DNA of 64,000 nt from Beroe forskalii (Eukaryota; Ctenophora; Nuda; Beroida; Beroidae). The DNA lies in contig WFMF01000010.1 in NCBI GenBank assembly GCA_011033025.1, positions 1,087,163 to 1,151,162 on the forward strand. Reading direction: 5' to 3'. Below the pieces are notes generated by a model. That model was not told where the DNA came from, did not search any database, and saw only the letters and a list, made by a program, of their open reading frames with translations. Positions within the stretch are counted from its first letter, which is position 1. Each line of letters begins with the position of its first letter. The position numbers and the translations under genes were made by a program. Positions 38,001-53,000 of the stretch are shown here, in pieces.

Positions 38001-41000
38001 CTTCTAAGGTAGAAAGGTGAGTTGTATGAAGTGTTTTCGGTGTGAAATCCACATGGCTTACGCAAGAGGCGGTAGCAGCTCTCTCCACTGCGGAGAGCTC
38101 TGATAATTTGTGAAATGTGTGGTGTTGGGATGCCGTGACACTGTGGTCAATGGTTGCTGAATTAGACCCCATACAGTTATCCAGCTAGGTGAAGGGAGAC
38201 TGACTTCCTTTGCGGTCTGATTGAAGCCTTTGGGAGTTTATGATTCGTTAGAGGACTGTGTAGTCTGGGACTGGCTCATTGTCTCTTGTTTCTGATGTCC
38301 TCCAGTGGGCAAGTGGTTCGGTTTACTCAACAGTTTCACTACATTCTTGCGTACCTACCTGGCAGTCTCTATGACAGTATGTCCTGTCTCATATCAACCG
38401 ATATCAACTTATCGGTTGCTAAGGCATTGAGGTGGTTGCTAACTTGGTAGAGTATCTGGTTGTCAAGGCAGTGTGCTGGTTGCTAAGGTCGTGTGCTGGT
38501 TGCTAAGGAAGTGCGGTAGTTACAGATCAATGGATGCGCAGTTACTATGTGATCATAGCTCACATTTTTCTAAAACCGTACATATAATGTCTCTCTCGCT
38601 GCCATGCATCTTATGTGGCTTCTATTGTTTCATGAAATGATGACACTTAACTGTGCTATTATCATGAAGGATTGTTCTAATTCTCTGTGAATTTCGTTGA
38701 ACCTGACTGAAAACAAGGAGTTAAACGTTTTCAAACGTTAAAGGACCCCGAAAATAGAATTTCTGTCAAAACGGCAGGCCTTATCAACAGTTCACGTTAA
38801 ACAGTATCGTGTCCTTCAAAAGTGTGTGTTCGGGGAAAACGTACTGAGCGGCGTTTTTTAGGGAATTCCGCGACAGAACAAAAGGTACAGCTGCTGGTAT
38901 ATATTGTTTAGGAGATAAAACAAAGGCAGGATATATTATAGAGAGAACCCCTACAACGCTAAACTGGTATTTTATGGTACTGGTCAGAGGTCAGTACCGT
39001 CTCCCTCTCTCGGTCTAAGACTTAGAACCATGTACCATGCCATGCCAGTAAGACTTGTTAGGGTATTTGTAATGATGGGTACACTGGAGAAACTTACAAG
39101 CGTTTGATGGGATTGAGGATCACACGGAATTGAGAAACAATGAGGCGACTGCTTCGGAGGAATTGAAAAACAATGAGGCGACTGCTTCTAAGGAATTGAG
39201 AAGCAATGAGGCGACCGCTTCAGAAGAATTTAATTTACTAGAGGCAAAAATTTTCAACACTCAAAAAATTTCCATACTTCATAGTTATGTACCCATCTCA
39301 TATTCTCTTCTAGTAATGTGCCTTCTGTCTGTAGGCACTTAGCCACTCAGTTTCTTAGATTTTAATGTTTTTGACATGTCTTATAATATCATCAATTTAA
39401 GTCTAAACTTAAAAAGTTGAAATGAAGTCTAATGACAAAGATTAGATAAGAGGTTCTTCAGTAACAACTGTTGTTTGATTATAATGCAGCCCTAATATAA
39501 ATTATATTTACCATGATCAGTATAGATAATTAAATGATAGTGATAAAAAATTTAATTAAGTGTTAAGATTAATAGCGTGACGTTGATGTGGTCATTGTTC
39601 ATTAGACACACATATTTCAATCGGGGCATTCAGATCACGTACTTTATACTGTTGGAAAGAAAAGGAATTTAGAATGGAATATCTAGAACTGAATGAAAAT
39701 TGAAAATACTTTAAATAAGCACAATGTTTTCTGGGCGCATCCCGCCTGACACAGCTCCTAATAAAGTAAGGAGGTATTTTTATGTTTTACTCAAACTCGT
39801 TTCCAAAGACATCCCAACTCTGTAAATCTTCTGTAGAGAGAACTTTCTCATCCGATGTCATTGCCAGAGAATCCCAGTTACTCTTTACGTCACGGATAAT
39901 TTAGTGACTGGAGTCCAGCCTTCATCTGCACTACACACACATTCCTGTACACTTTTATCAACTTTGTTTCGCTGTAACTCTTCCTTTGGTTGGTGAGAGG
40001 AGAAGACGAACTTGTTTTTAATTCTGTCCGTTTTCACACATGATAAGTAGCCTGTAAACACATGAAATGAAGCCAGGGTTCGTTGGTTATAAACTTCAGT
40101 TTAACAACCACCTATCATATATACTGGAGATCTAAAGGCAAACATATCATAACAATTTTATAATAGTAGAATATTTAACATAATGTATTTTTTATATCGT
40201 ATAGATTACATTATTATCGCAGTGTTAAACTTGTGTGCCCTATACTAACTAAGCCTGGAACAGGTGACGATCGGGGTTAGTTTTAACATAATAGTACGTT
40301 CCGTTCGTGACTAGAAATTGTCCTCCAAAGCTCACATCTCTAGTGCTTCCCATGGGTTTAATTGTGGAGAAAATAAAATATAAAACCTATGTAGAGCCTG
40401 ATAAAGTACGTGCTCTGCATAATATTAATTAATGAAAAAAATAATTATTTTTGTTGTTCATGAATGTTATAAGGAACCTAAAATATAAAATATTTTGTGT
40501 TAAATTCTTCCCCTAATGCTTTGTCTATCTGGTATATAACATTTGAATTAAAAAGGTCTACACTATAATTATAGCTGCCGGTCAATGGCGATGCCTATTA
40601 CTGAAGGCTTTTATTTTATCATTCTTTCATTTCTTGAAAATAGCTATTCTTTTAATCAAGACTGGAGTAGAGAGTGTTAGAAAAGTAAGGAAAAGCTATA
40701 CAACTACTACTCTTCTACATTACATGAAAAGGAAAATATTCCAAAAAGCACCTCCCATAATGAAGATGGTTTACATAATACAAAATAATTTTTGTCGTTG
40801 AGCTTACTTCTCATTAAAATCTTAAACTTTTTGACACCAGCAATGTTTGAAAATAATCATTCTTTGAACTTTTCAATAGGCATTAATTCTTTGCTTGTTC
40901 CATTCTTTTGTATTCATGCTCTATTTCATCAAAACCAACAACTTTAAACCCCTAAAATAAAATTAGAAAGTTTTGATGAATTTAGTAAAACTCATAATTC

Positions 41001-44000
41001 TGGTGCACCGTGCAGGAGGAATAACTCCACTTCCACCACACATAATTAATCCTAAATTAACCCTAAATTTCCATGATTAGTGAATATATTTCCAAATAAT
41101 AATTATTATGAAGGTGTAATTGATAAACTCCCACGACATACAGGACAGGTGAACTAAGACATATTAATGAGAGGCCCCACTTCATTTTATAACGAGTTAC
41201 TGTAACTTTACCAATGTACCAGCATGAGAGTTTCCCCAGAATAAGTTGCTGCTGATCATGGTAGGGGTATGTTGGAGTATGCTGGAGTATATTGCTGATC
41301 GTGGTTAGGGTATGCTGGACGTGATGCGCAAGTTAAAATTCGGAGGTTCAGGAAACCTTAGAGCGCATCTAGAGAGCCTCTCTATCCGTGGCTTGTTATT
41401 AAACGGTCCGGCTCTTTCCCGCACCCAGACGTGTTGCACTGGTATTCTACCTAAAACATGCGCATTCTAGAGGCATCCCCAAAAATGAAGCGCCTTTCAA
41501 GGACACTTCCTCACTCGTATCGGCTGCTTTTCCATTTGCTTACGGAGGAATTCTACTCTGTAGAATTTATATTACAAAATTGAAGAAATTTAGCCGAGGT
41601 GGAGAAATTTTTGATAATTTTATTCTTGCTAATAATGGCCACTGAAGTAGGTCGGCTGCACGTATAAGAATCAATATAATATTATACGTCGTATTGAAGT
41701 GAGAGAAATTGTTTCTTGTCGGCAAAAAACGATATGTTTCTTCAATATTTTTATCGACAAATTATAAAAGAGAAGGGTGTGAACAAAAATTTTTCGCAGC
41801 TATCATTATTTCATGTTCACTGCTTTTTCCGTCGCGGGCAAGGGAGACGCACTCTCTGACAGTATTGAAGTGATAATAGATATAATTTTAGGCTTTTGGA
41901 GTTCTGATTGATATGAGCTACACTCGGTGCTAGGTAATCAGATCAGAATATTATGGTAATGTGACATTTATCTGTCGACAAGACGTACAAGAAGGGGGTG
42001 ACTGAGTAACTGGTAGTATTCTGAGACGTAAGAGAAGGGGGTGACTGAGTAACTGGTAGTATTCCGACCCTCACCATGATGATGACTCTGGTATCACATA
42101 TAAACGTGACCCATCATGGCATTATATATATTAGAAATAAGGGTCCAGTATAATGCATAATGCATCTCCGCGCAGCCTATGGCAGACAGGCAATTGTCCG
42201 CAAAAGACGGGCTCTGTATCCACGTTATAATACTACCACCAGGGAGTAGTGGTGGGAGCTCTCTTTGACAACGAACTCCTCCTAATTAAGTGTACTAAGT
42301 ATGTAAGAGAATGCGGGTGAGATAACCCTGGAACCAGTCAACTATTCAGCTCAACTAACCCCCCGGCTCAGTTAGCTGGCTCTTCAATTGAACTGTCACC
42401 CTAGAGCTTGCCAAATCAGCAGTCTGTTCACCTTTCACTGCCATAATACGGTAGGTATTGTAAGTACACCGAATCCTTGACTGGCTCTCTCGGCTACTAC
42501 AACTTGTCTTTGATAGCGACTCTCTATCATCTGCATGTCCTTTGATAGAGAGGGAGAGTGTACACAATAAGATAAAGACTTGTGTTTAGGAAATGCTACT
42601 CCTCGTGATAGTACAAGAGTACAAGCCTACCACAGGTCCACAGTGTCTGCACGGTGCAGCAACACCCGGTTATTGCCAGCTTGTATGAGAAATAGAGCAA
42701 ATAGATAAAAACAGGCAACCCGATGAGTGATGCGATGATGAACTTGAGCTGAATGTCATGGGTTATGGATGGAATAGGCAGTTTAATGATGCGATTTAAA
42801 GATGAAGATAACTTCTTGGTGTGTGTGTGTGTGTGTGAGGAATAGTCAATATGATGCGCTGTAGCGTTGAGACTATGAGCGCCTTGCGTAGTGACGGTAG
42901 CGTCTTCAGTCGGTGTGTCTGTGTGACCTGTGTCACTTTCAGTCGGCGTGTCTGGACTTTTGTGTCTTTGTGCAATGTGCTGTCTGAGTGCTTGGATGTT
43001 CGGTAACCTAGTTCGTGTCCATTGATCAGTTGGTGTCTATCCATCAGTTGGTGTCTATCCATCACATATTTTACAGTCTACGCATCAGTTTGTGGCTACT
43101 GTCTGCCCATCAGTTTGTGCACTAAGAACTTAAGGAGCTAAGATGCCCGTGACATTCATTAAAGACACCTCAACAAAGAGACACTACTTTGTACATGCGT
43201 CCACCTGTCTGACTGGTCAAAACTTCAAAATCACTCTTAGGTACAAGATCTCCTATTCTCTTGATCTAAGCATGATAATATTATCAAGATTCGCCTAACG
43301 TGCTCATGATTCATGGAAAACTGAAGAAGGGGTCCGCGAATCAAGACGTTTTAACTTTTCACATTTTCCGTTCCCTATCTCTTCTCCCGTTCCTATCACC
43401 AGTGTGAGTTTGATCAAGTGCGCGGAATTAATAAACCGACATTCTAATTACCGTTACTGAGGTCATGTTACACTTTTTACATTTTACATCACACCGTTTT
43501 CATGGCGGAAGATGGGCTGTCCGGACACATTATTCCAGATAAGAAATCGAATATTTAGTACTCTGCATAATTAAATATTAGCACATTATGTCTTCGAATT
43601 AGGACGTTCTTTCCACATTCATGAAACTGTGTCACTTCTGACAGAAATTATGGTTTCATGATTGCTATATTGAAAATGCCACAATCTTGACTAGAAAAGT
43701 CTAAAGAGTAAAATACATACATTGGTGCTTTGATTTAAAGCTTTTGGCATAAGATACTAGTAGGTATAACAGTAAAAGGTACCAACTGTATTTTTGTAAA
43801 GCTGTACCTAATCTTACTAAGAAGGTACCAAAGTACAAGGTACTAAAGTAATCATAAAACTGTAAAATTTGAAAACTATGGGTATTATGAACAGGCTTCT
43901 GTGTGTCGTTTCGTCTAGCAATAGCTCCCCAGGCTCTAAACTTCTGAACAATGATAGCTTCCCCTCAAACAATGATAATGAAGTGTTTGAAGCTATAGTT

Positions 44001-47000
44001 TCTCAATTCTTTCTCTCTTTTTACACCTGACTCACAAGTACTTTATACTCCCCCAGTTCTATTGTATCTCCAGTGAACTTTACGTGTGTAATATTCTTAC
44101 CTCTACTATTCCTCTGACCAACAGGACTCAATGAATTTATCATAATGCTTGATATCATTATCATCATTATCACGAGTGTTTTATGTCTTAGAGCTCTGAG
44201 AGCGAACTTCAGAGTCTTTATGATATATTTAAGCTCATGGTCAGGACTACAATAGGTGGGTGTGGCTATAGTATAGTACACTCGTATATTAGTTCATATT
44301 GTTCATTAAGAAATGTTAGAATTGTGTCCATATGTAATCTTCTTGAATGATGATAATTCGCGCGATTATAATAAAAACTATATCGTCAGTATATATTATA
44401 TTGTATACGTGTGCCATATGGTTTACGCAGGTGTTGTAGAGTGACGTCATTATCAGGGGTTAACATGTCGCATTAACGACACTCTGCCGTCTGTTCCTCT
44501 CCCAAAACCATGGCTTCGCGTACTGTAACATTCTCATCGTACAGTATGATAGGTGCGCTAACCGTCTCCTACAGGGCTGACCTACCGGGGCCATTGTTCG
44601 CCAAATCAATTACGCTGCTGCGTCACATGACCCGTGACACGTGGTTAAAATAGTAAATTATTTCTAACGGTAATTACCGTCAAGGTCAACGTGTGTTGAT
44701 AGTGAACGCTGTGCTTCTCTGTCTTAGAAACTGCACGAACCACGCCCAACATCAACCACGCCCATGTGTTAGAAACTGCGCCACTTCAACCACGTCCATC
44801 TGTGTTTGCTGGACGGTGCAGACCGGGATTAAAAAATTGGGAATCAAATTGATGATTTTTTTTCGGTAAATGAGCATTTTCAACAAGTATCGGGTTGTAA
44901 CTTGCATGATTTATTCAGCTATACAGATACCTTTACCTAAAGTCAGTCTGACAATGACAGTCAGACGATGTTAGTTTGTAAATCAAACGATATCAGTCTT
45001 TCAAAGTCAGTTTGATATTTCAGTCAGACACTTATTTCAGTCCGTCACTGTCAGTAATTGGCTTCGTGTAAAAGTGTAAAAGAAGCGTTGCATAGACAGG
45101 GGCATTTGTAAAAAGTAAAAACTTGAGAGGGATCACGTGTAAAACGGACCATTGCTTAGTAGACAAGTGGCAAGAGACATTGTTTAGCGTGTCTACTTTC
45201 CCTTTCACCGGGACCAGTGTAAGTGAATGATGAAGTGTAGTGGTAGTTCCTTCCTACCTCGTGTCACGTGACCTAACACCTGCCGGTTGTTCAGTACCAC
45301 GGTACTTTTGTTTTAACCACTTTACAGATTGAATTTCTAAAACACACTGCCTTGGGACTGGGGACAATGCACTATGGCTGTGATACACTCTATTATATAC
45401 CGGTCGTACGAGGTTGATTGGTGAGCAGGAGTGATGGAATTATCAGGGGTTGATGTGGTGTGTTTTTGTCGTGGATACCCCCATTCTACGTGTTCAGCGT
45501 GAATATACACACTAATTATTGTACTGGTTTAATCATCTGTAATGTCTAGTCCAAGACACTTGTAGGTGGTAGTATTGTGGAACTTGACAAATCTTACAAA
45601 AATAGTATAGTTTAACGTTCCGAGATACAAATTCTTGCATGGGGGTCCATCCATGGATGATAGTTAGCTATTGTTTGAACTATGAGCTGTTGAGAGTGTG
45701 AGATAAAAACATGGCCAGTTCCTATTTTCATGAAATTGCTGGGTTCGATGAGAACAGCTGGTTTTGTTTGTAAATACCAGTGTTTTATTCTGTAATTTAT
45801 TACCTTCCTTCTTTGATCTATACTTCCTTGTTTCCTTCCCCCCTTCTGCCCTGTCCTCCTGTGATCGTGTCATTTATCATGGATTCAAAAAAGTAAAACT
45901 CCTTCCTCCCTACCCAGATCTCTTCTTAATTCCCCTTCAATTCCTCTCGTTCTCCCACACAATTATTCTGAAGTAACAGTAGAAACCCTCCCCTTCTCGT
46001 TCAGTAACTGTACTAACTCCCCCTCTCCCCAGCACTGCACTCCCTTCCCACCTTCCCCTCGTCACAGCACTAAATCCCTCCCCCTCCTCGTTACTAACTC
46101 CCCCACTTCTCCTCCTCAGGTGTTCACAGCGACGGTCCAGGAGTTCATGTCCCACGCCAGCACTGCCCTCATGAACTACTACAACTCGGTGGTCCCTAAC
46201 GGAGCGGACTACATCCTCCGAGTTAGGGGACTCTCCCACGACAAGGACTTCTGTGAGAAGGACGTGGTATGTGACAACTGTCTGTGTTTGTGTGTTCGTT
46301 TCATCTTTTCATGTTTGTTTATGGTTGGTGCCAACTGTTCTTCCTGTGTTTATTTGTTTGTTTCATGTCTGTGGTCTGTGTCTGTTTCATGTTTGTCGTC
46401 TGTTTCGTGTTTGTCTGTATGTGGTATATGATCCGTATCACAAGTTCAATGCTAGAATTTTCAACTTTTTACCAGCCCGTTTTTAGATTCTAAATGATTT
46501 TTGAATTTCCGGTACTTTAAAATTTAACGTCTAATATGATCAGAACGCAAGTAAAATGAAATGTAGTCTTAATCCCTATAAAATATGCGTTCCGTTCCAT
46601 TTAAATAATAATTTCATGATAGTACTGTAGGTAATAGGCATTTAAAAGTTTAAACTTCAGCCATAAATTAATTTCATGATGTCCATTTGCACTGTGCAGC
46701 CCAACTAAAAACCCACCCAATTCCAACCAACACTTAACTAGTTAACTACTTAGAGATCCTATTAACCTATAATTTAACTTTATTCTGGGTGGAGTCAAGA
46801 CGCGGTACATTGGTTAGTCATCCACTGCAGAATAATATTTCCCATGAAATATTCCTAGCATAATATCCAAGTTGCGTGTGGGGCTGTGTAAATTTCAAAA
46901 TATAATGCATTTCAATGAATGATCCGGGGCTCTGGCTTGCAATCTATCCTAGAAGAAGGCCTATAACTACTCCTTAACCACAGAGTTACCGCATCATTGA

Positions 47001-50000
47001 CATTACGCCACGACCCTGTTAACATACACGCAGTAACCCAAAAGACATGCCCATTGGCCCATTGCCTGGACACGTTCTGTTGTCCCATGGGGGGCACAGT
47101 TTACCTTATCGGACATAATTCTATTATTTTCACGGACATAAATTTTACCCGGAGGGCCTTAGCGTGAATAGTTATATGAAAGTAAACGCTGTAAAAATTG
47201 AAAAGACATAAAATAATGAAAAACTGAAAAACATTGAAGCGCTAGATTTTGGGTCTTTTTTAAAGATATGGCTGTTAGCGTGAATGATGTGTGCGAAAGC
47301 ATCCGTGATAGTTCCATGATAAATATGCCCAGTAAGATATTGTTTTAGACAGTAAGACCCGGAAAGAGCATGTCTTCCTCTGCATGTCTTGTGATATTAT
47401 AATAATAGTAGTAGAAGGTAGAACATGACTCCTCTCCGATGCATTGTGTACTAATTTATACCTACACTCCGAGAACATGTAGACTACTATATATATGCTA
47501 ACTCTTAGCTCGCTGCCAGTATGTTAATTCCGGAGGCAGGAGCCTACTGGCCAGTCTCTGATTTGCAGTGTGCCAGCAGGGAATGCTGTGATGCCCAGCA
47601 GGGAGGGATTCCCTGAATAGTTAATGCTTCAATCTCCTTATCTGTGCCCGTACACGCAATGTAGTAGGGTGCTGTATATTAGTAATGGTGATATGGAGCG
47701 TGCAACCTTTTCAAAGGGATGCGTTCTTTTTTTCAAAGCTGCAAAGCATGCAATATTTTGTAGATAATTTTAAAGACTTATCATAAACTTGAATTCTGTA
47801 ACTATCATTGGTTATAATAAGTCATGAGTCTGTACCTAATTTGAGAATGGATTTGCACCATTGTATGTATAATCTTTATAAAAAATACCAAAATACAATG
47901 CAAATGATGGTCTCAATTGTAGACACGCACGTATTCAATGAAATGCTAGAATAGTTCTGAAATACACGAATACTGATGGACTGAATATTGAGTATTCACT
48001 TCGCCCATCTTGGTGCCTACACATATTAAGCGCCAAAAGACTCAATTGTGTTTAGGGAAAACAAGAAAGCGAGAACTCCGGAATTCAGGAGGCGATCTGC
48101 AATTACAAAACAAGCAAAAGGCTATCGATTGAGATTCACAAACTTTTCATTACGTGCATCGGCGATTAAAGCATCTTTTATGAGCTCTACTATCATGAGA
48201 TTATCATCTTCCCTCACTTTTCCTTAAATTTGATTGTATAAAGTAGTGTTATAACGTTCGAAAAGTTTTCTACTTAGTACTAAAAAATCATTCACATTGG
48301 CATTGCTTGAAACTACTCCTTACGTTCATTAGAACACATTTTATGCGTTTTGTGAGTTTCTCTAAAATCATCACGTACCGTCAGCACCTCTTTACTTCAT
48401 AAGAATTCGGTGGAAAAATAATTTAGAGATAAGCATTACAACGTTAATAAACTTCCAGTGACTTGCGTCAGTGAGCTGATAATATGCGTGACATTTTGAC
48501 ACATGAGAACTCTCCGCACTCCATGGTTATTTCACACCGAGTTTTACCGAGCGAAATTTACTAATTCAGACGCACCCACGTCCCACGTACATGCTACCTA
48601 TAGGTACTAACACGTACCTATACGTACTTCCACGTACTTACACGTACCCACATGTTCATATAAACGTAATCCCAGGAGTAGGTACGTCTACACGCAGCGT
48701 GGAACGTGTGTAGCTGTGCAGGTTACCCTATGCGAGAGTGATCAGTGTGTTTTCTGTGTGCTGGGTATGAGTGTAAGTGTGTGTAAACTTGTGTGTAGAC
48801 TTGTAAATAGGTGTGCAGACACACTTCACAGTGATCCCATGTCAAGTGACGGCTTGACACTTAGACCCATTGAATGGTGTCTAAACCAGTGTAGGCACAT
48901 CAGTTCGAGTGGTCAATGCCTGTGTGACTCAATGACCACATCACCAGATTCACTGCATGGCATTTACTGCGAGGGGTGAATTGCGAAACAATGGAACAAA
49001 AGAACAGACAGCTGTTTACAAGTTTGGATCTCAATTTAGTTCAACTGGAATTTAGATCTTTAACCACCTAAAATGGATAGACCGATCAAAATATTAAAAT
49101 GAAAAAGGTAACATACAATGTTTCACGTAATTAACTAATTAACTAATTAGGTACTTAGCAGGAAGAAAGTCAGTGCTTCTCTACCATCAATTCGTAAAAT
49201 TAAACATATAGGGCCTCTTCCCGTCTTGTATTTAGCAACCCACCACAGTTTTGAAGATTTTCATTCTTCTTCCATCTTAATCTTATCATCTTATCATGTC
49301 CTCAATGGAGCATGATACGAAATACGGTGTGTAATTACATGTAGGTGTCAGTGTATTATGTATATTTACCTACGGACCCTAGGTATCACCTTTCACACTT
49401 GAAAAAGTATATCTATTGTACACACACGTAATTATGTATACAATGCTCGAATTAGAGCATGTAAACCACGGCATGATCGTTCATTTCCGAATTTCGAGTA
49501 GAAAATTGATAAACTACCGGCCCAAAAATCTGGTAAGTTCGGACTTCGGAGCTCGCACTTTGAGTTGAGCTCTTGAATGAAACTCGAATAGGAACAGGAG
49601 TAAGAAGTAATCTATAATGGGTATACCTAATCAATTATCAACCAATTACCAATCACAATAATTTATTCTAATGTTTTGTTACCTTTTAAAAGACTACCTA
49701 ATGTGTAACTGTGGCCAAGCATACTGGCATATGCCTGGCCACTGCAACTTTGTACTGTGTTTTGTAGATTAGAATAGACTCATTGAAGGTATCGTTTTCC
49801 GGAGAATCATAAGTTACAATTACACTCGTGTTGGTACGAGACCACGGAAGTCGGAATGTGTTAAACATTTGGAGAAGCAAACAAACTCCTAAACCCCACC
49901 GTACATGGTCACGTGGGGTGCCTGTACGCGCCCGTAATAATGCTATACGAACTCGATAATTATACCAGTCACGAACAACCGACCAAGTGCTAATTGTATC

Positions 50001-53000
50001 GGATACAGCTATTTCCAGCCTTTCATTTACAGCACAGTTCATATTGAATATTTGTAGCCCTACAAAAAAGGAGATACCTATCAAAGTATCAATGGATACC
50101 TATCCGTGATACGAATTCCAGTCAGACTGAACGTAATCAGCACGTCATGTCCTTGATTCCTTGTTTCCGCGCGTGTTGATCTTATACTATATCTAGGGAG
50201 GTATATGATATTACGATGGCAACCTGGTCCAGTTATTTCACCAACCCTCTGCACTGAAACAGTGAAACGTCGCTCAGGAGACAGCTGAACCATACCGAGG
50301 CCACTCAGCGGCATACAGAGGCCACCCAGCCGAATACAGAGGCCACTCAGCGGCATACCGAGGCTGATGTACTTTAGGCTCCAGCGTGCGGCGGTGCATT
50401 TCGGTCAAGAGCATCGAACGTGACTGGCATAACCATCCCGATATTGGTTATGTTTGAGTGCTTGCCTAGTGCTCTCAGTCAGTAGTTATAAGGTATTCTG
50501 GAAATAATGTAAGGCTCATATGCCACTTTGTTCCCCCAATCAGCAGTGTTTAAATAGGGAACAATAACAGAAAGAGAGCCAGCAGAGGTTTAGTGAGGTG
50601 TTCTCCAATGGAGTGCTGCACTCTATTGTGGTATTGTCTACTTCTACACTTGCTGTCAAACACACGACACATACAATCATACAGACACACAAACACACAT
50701 GACATACAAACATACATACATACAAACACATTGATTCGCACACACTCGTACAGCACTTCAAGCTGTCACCCTGACTACACTAAACAATACTATGTGTCTT
50801 GGAGAAGGTGTTTAATTGTCTGTCTTTTATCATTATTATTACTATTATCATTATATTATGTACTGTACACAGGATAATAATAATAAAAGCTGTGTGTGTG
50901 TTTGTTTGTGTGTCGTTGTAATCAGTTTATACCACATGCAGATAACAGTGTATGCTGGTGTCAATGCAGGCTACAACACATTGCTCACAAAACACAACGT
51001 GATATGCTCAATGTGTTCTGCTTGTACATGGCAAAAACATGTCAACAAACATGAAAAAGCTGTATGGGATGTTTTTGTTGATACCTACTTGGGAACAAAT
51101 CTTTGTTTACCAACTGTCCAAAACTCCAATGACCCAATTCGATATGAAGATGTCATATTGAATACCTACTTACCTAGTTTTATTCCTGTGCCACGAATTT
51201 GAAGAGAACAACCACGAAATTTACTTTATTTTACCAGAACACGAAAAATCTTTATTATTTCAATCCGCATTAAAATTAATAAAGTAATTATCCCTTTTTC
51301 TCGAAGGCTTGAACAAAGATTCAAACGTTCTTAGCAGACCGAATGTTATTTTTTTCTTATTTATTATACTAAAATCAGTATACGAAGGTAATACCATCAA
51401 AAACATGACGCTCGTACGCAAGTTAACAAGGTGATCTTATGGGTGTCAAGGATATTAATTTTTTGGAACTTCACTAAAATTTAACAGTCAAATAATTTTA
51501 TTGCTACTGATAAGCAGATAACGAATCGATAAAATGTGAACATACCACTATTTTTCTTTAACTTTTCTATCTAATTGATCAAAATGACCTAAAATATACG
51601 AAGGATGAAAACATTCTTTTCAATTAATTCAGCCTGTTGGTTACTGATAAATATCTAATACATATTGTTTTCTAGTGGAAGACTTTGACATCAAGCGAAG
51701 TCATAGATATAGCAAGTGGATGTCGCTGTGAACCAAAAGTTCCAGGGAGTTAATAATAATAATTTACTTTGCCGCAATTATGTTTGATATCATAATAAAT
51801 TATTCGAAAAATTTCTTTTCAACACCAATTTATTTATAACGATGCAGAAATAAAAACTACTGTTGAAATAAAAAACGTGGCGGATTGTCGCCAAGAAGCC
51901 CGCCCACGCCACTGTGAAATTCCACGGCAAGATTCTATCGAATCGTACCGTGGAATCCTACCGCGGAATTATTCCGTAGAATCTTTGTGTGGAATTATAC
52001 CGCGGAATTTTAACGCGGAATCACAACATGCCAATAATTCAATTGGTTTTAGGATGCCGAAAAATCAAAAAGAAAAGAAGAAAAAGTAGGACACTGCTTT
52101 AGCCCGTGAGCATTTTGTTTTTCGAGGCCTTAAAGTATGATTATTATTATAAAATATTCAGTCCTTCTATGTTATGGAGCTTTTTTTTACTCTTGCCATG
52201 TACTTATTGCTCATAACAGACATAGCTTATCGGAGTACAGCACTTCTGTTTGTGTGATATGTAGATAGAAATACCTCTAGTATAATCACGAACCTTGTAT
52301 CATCGATATCAATTTGGTTAAAATTATACCGATTATCATCAATAGAATAAAAATCTGAATGAAATTAAACTTGAATTTATCTGAAGCAAATAAATTCTCT
52401 ATAGCCCTGATCGCCACTTGTCTTCATGTTTCTCAGATTGCATCTCCGCCAATGTCTTCGTACAATCTCTCTATAGTTCTGTAGCCGCTTTTCCTTCCTT
52501 CAGATCTTCAGAAAGCTAGGAAGTCACTGGTCTGATCTTCATATCCGTAACAGGCTTCTACTTGGATAAAGTGGACTTCTTAGCTCCTGTTGCTCTGATG
52601 CATCACTTGGAAGGGTTCTACTGTTCACCAGCTCCCAACTTCCACAGTTCACCAGCTGCAACTCATTGGCGTACTCATCATGGGGAGCATACTATCTGCC
52701 TGCGTGGTCTTCCCCGCTTGTTTCTGTGCATCATGTGAAGATGCGAGGTCTTCCTCTTCTTTCTGTCACCCATCACAAGGTGGAGACACTGACGCCTGTC
52801 TAGTTTCTGATTGGAGTCTGTTTGATGTCAGGAGGGTTGTTGGACGAGGTCTACAAAGGAGCTTCATCCAACTCAACTATCTTCCGATGGGTGCTCGTAA
52901 AGCCATTATCCAGCAAATCGTACTTTAAGCATGATGTACCACTCACTGCACTGACGGTTATACATTGGCAGTCGGGAAGCAGCGATATTCCATGATATCC

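Noticed and set aside
52440-52930. Hidden gene in the GC-richer stretch of intron 8
   Set aside because: The 82-codon frame shows no recognisable motif and the other strand is equally open. It is more likely a decayed repeat.
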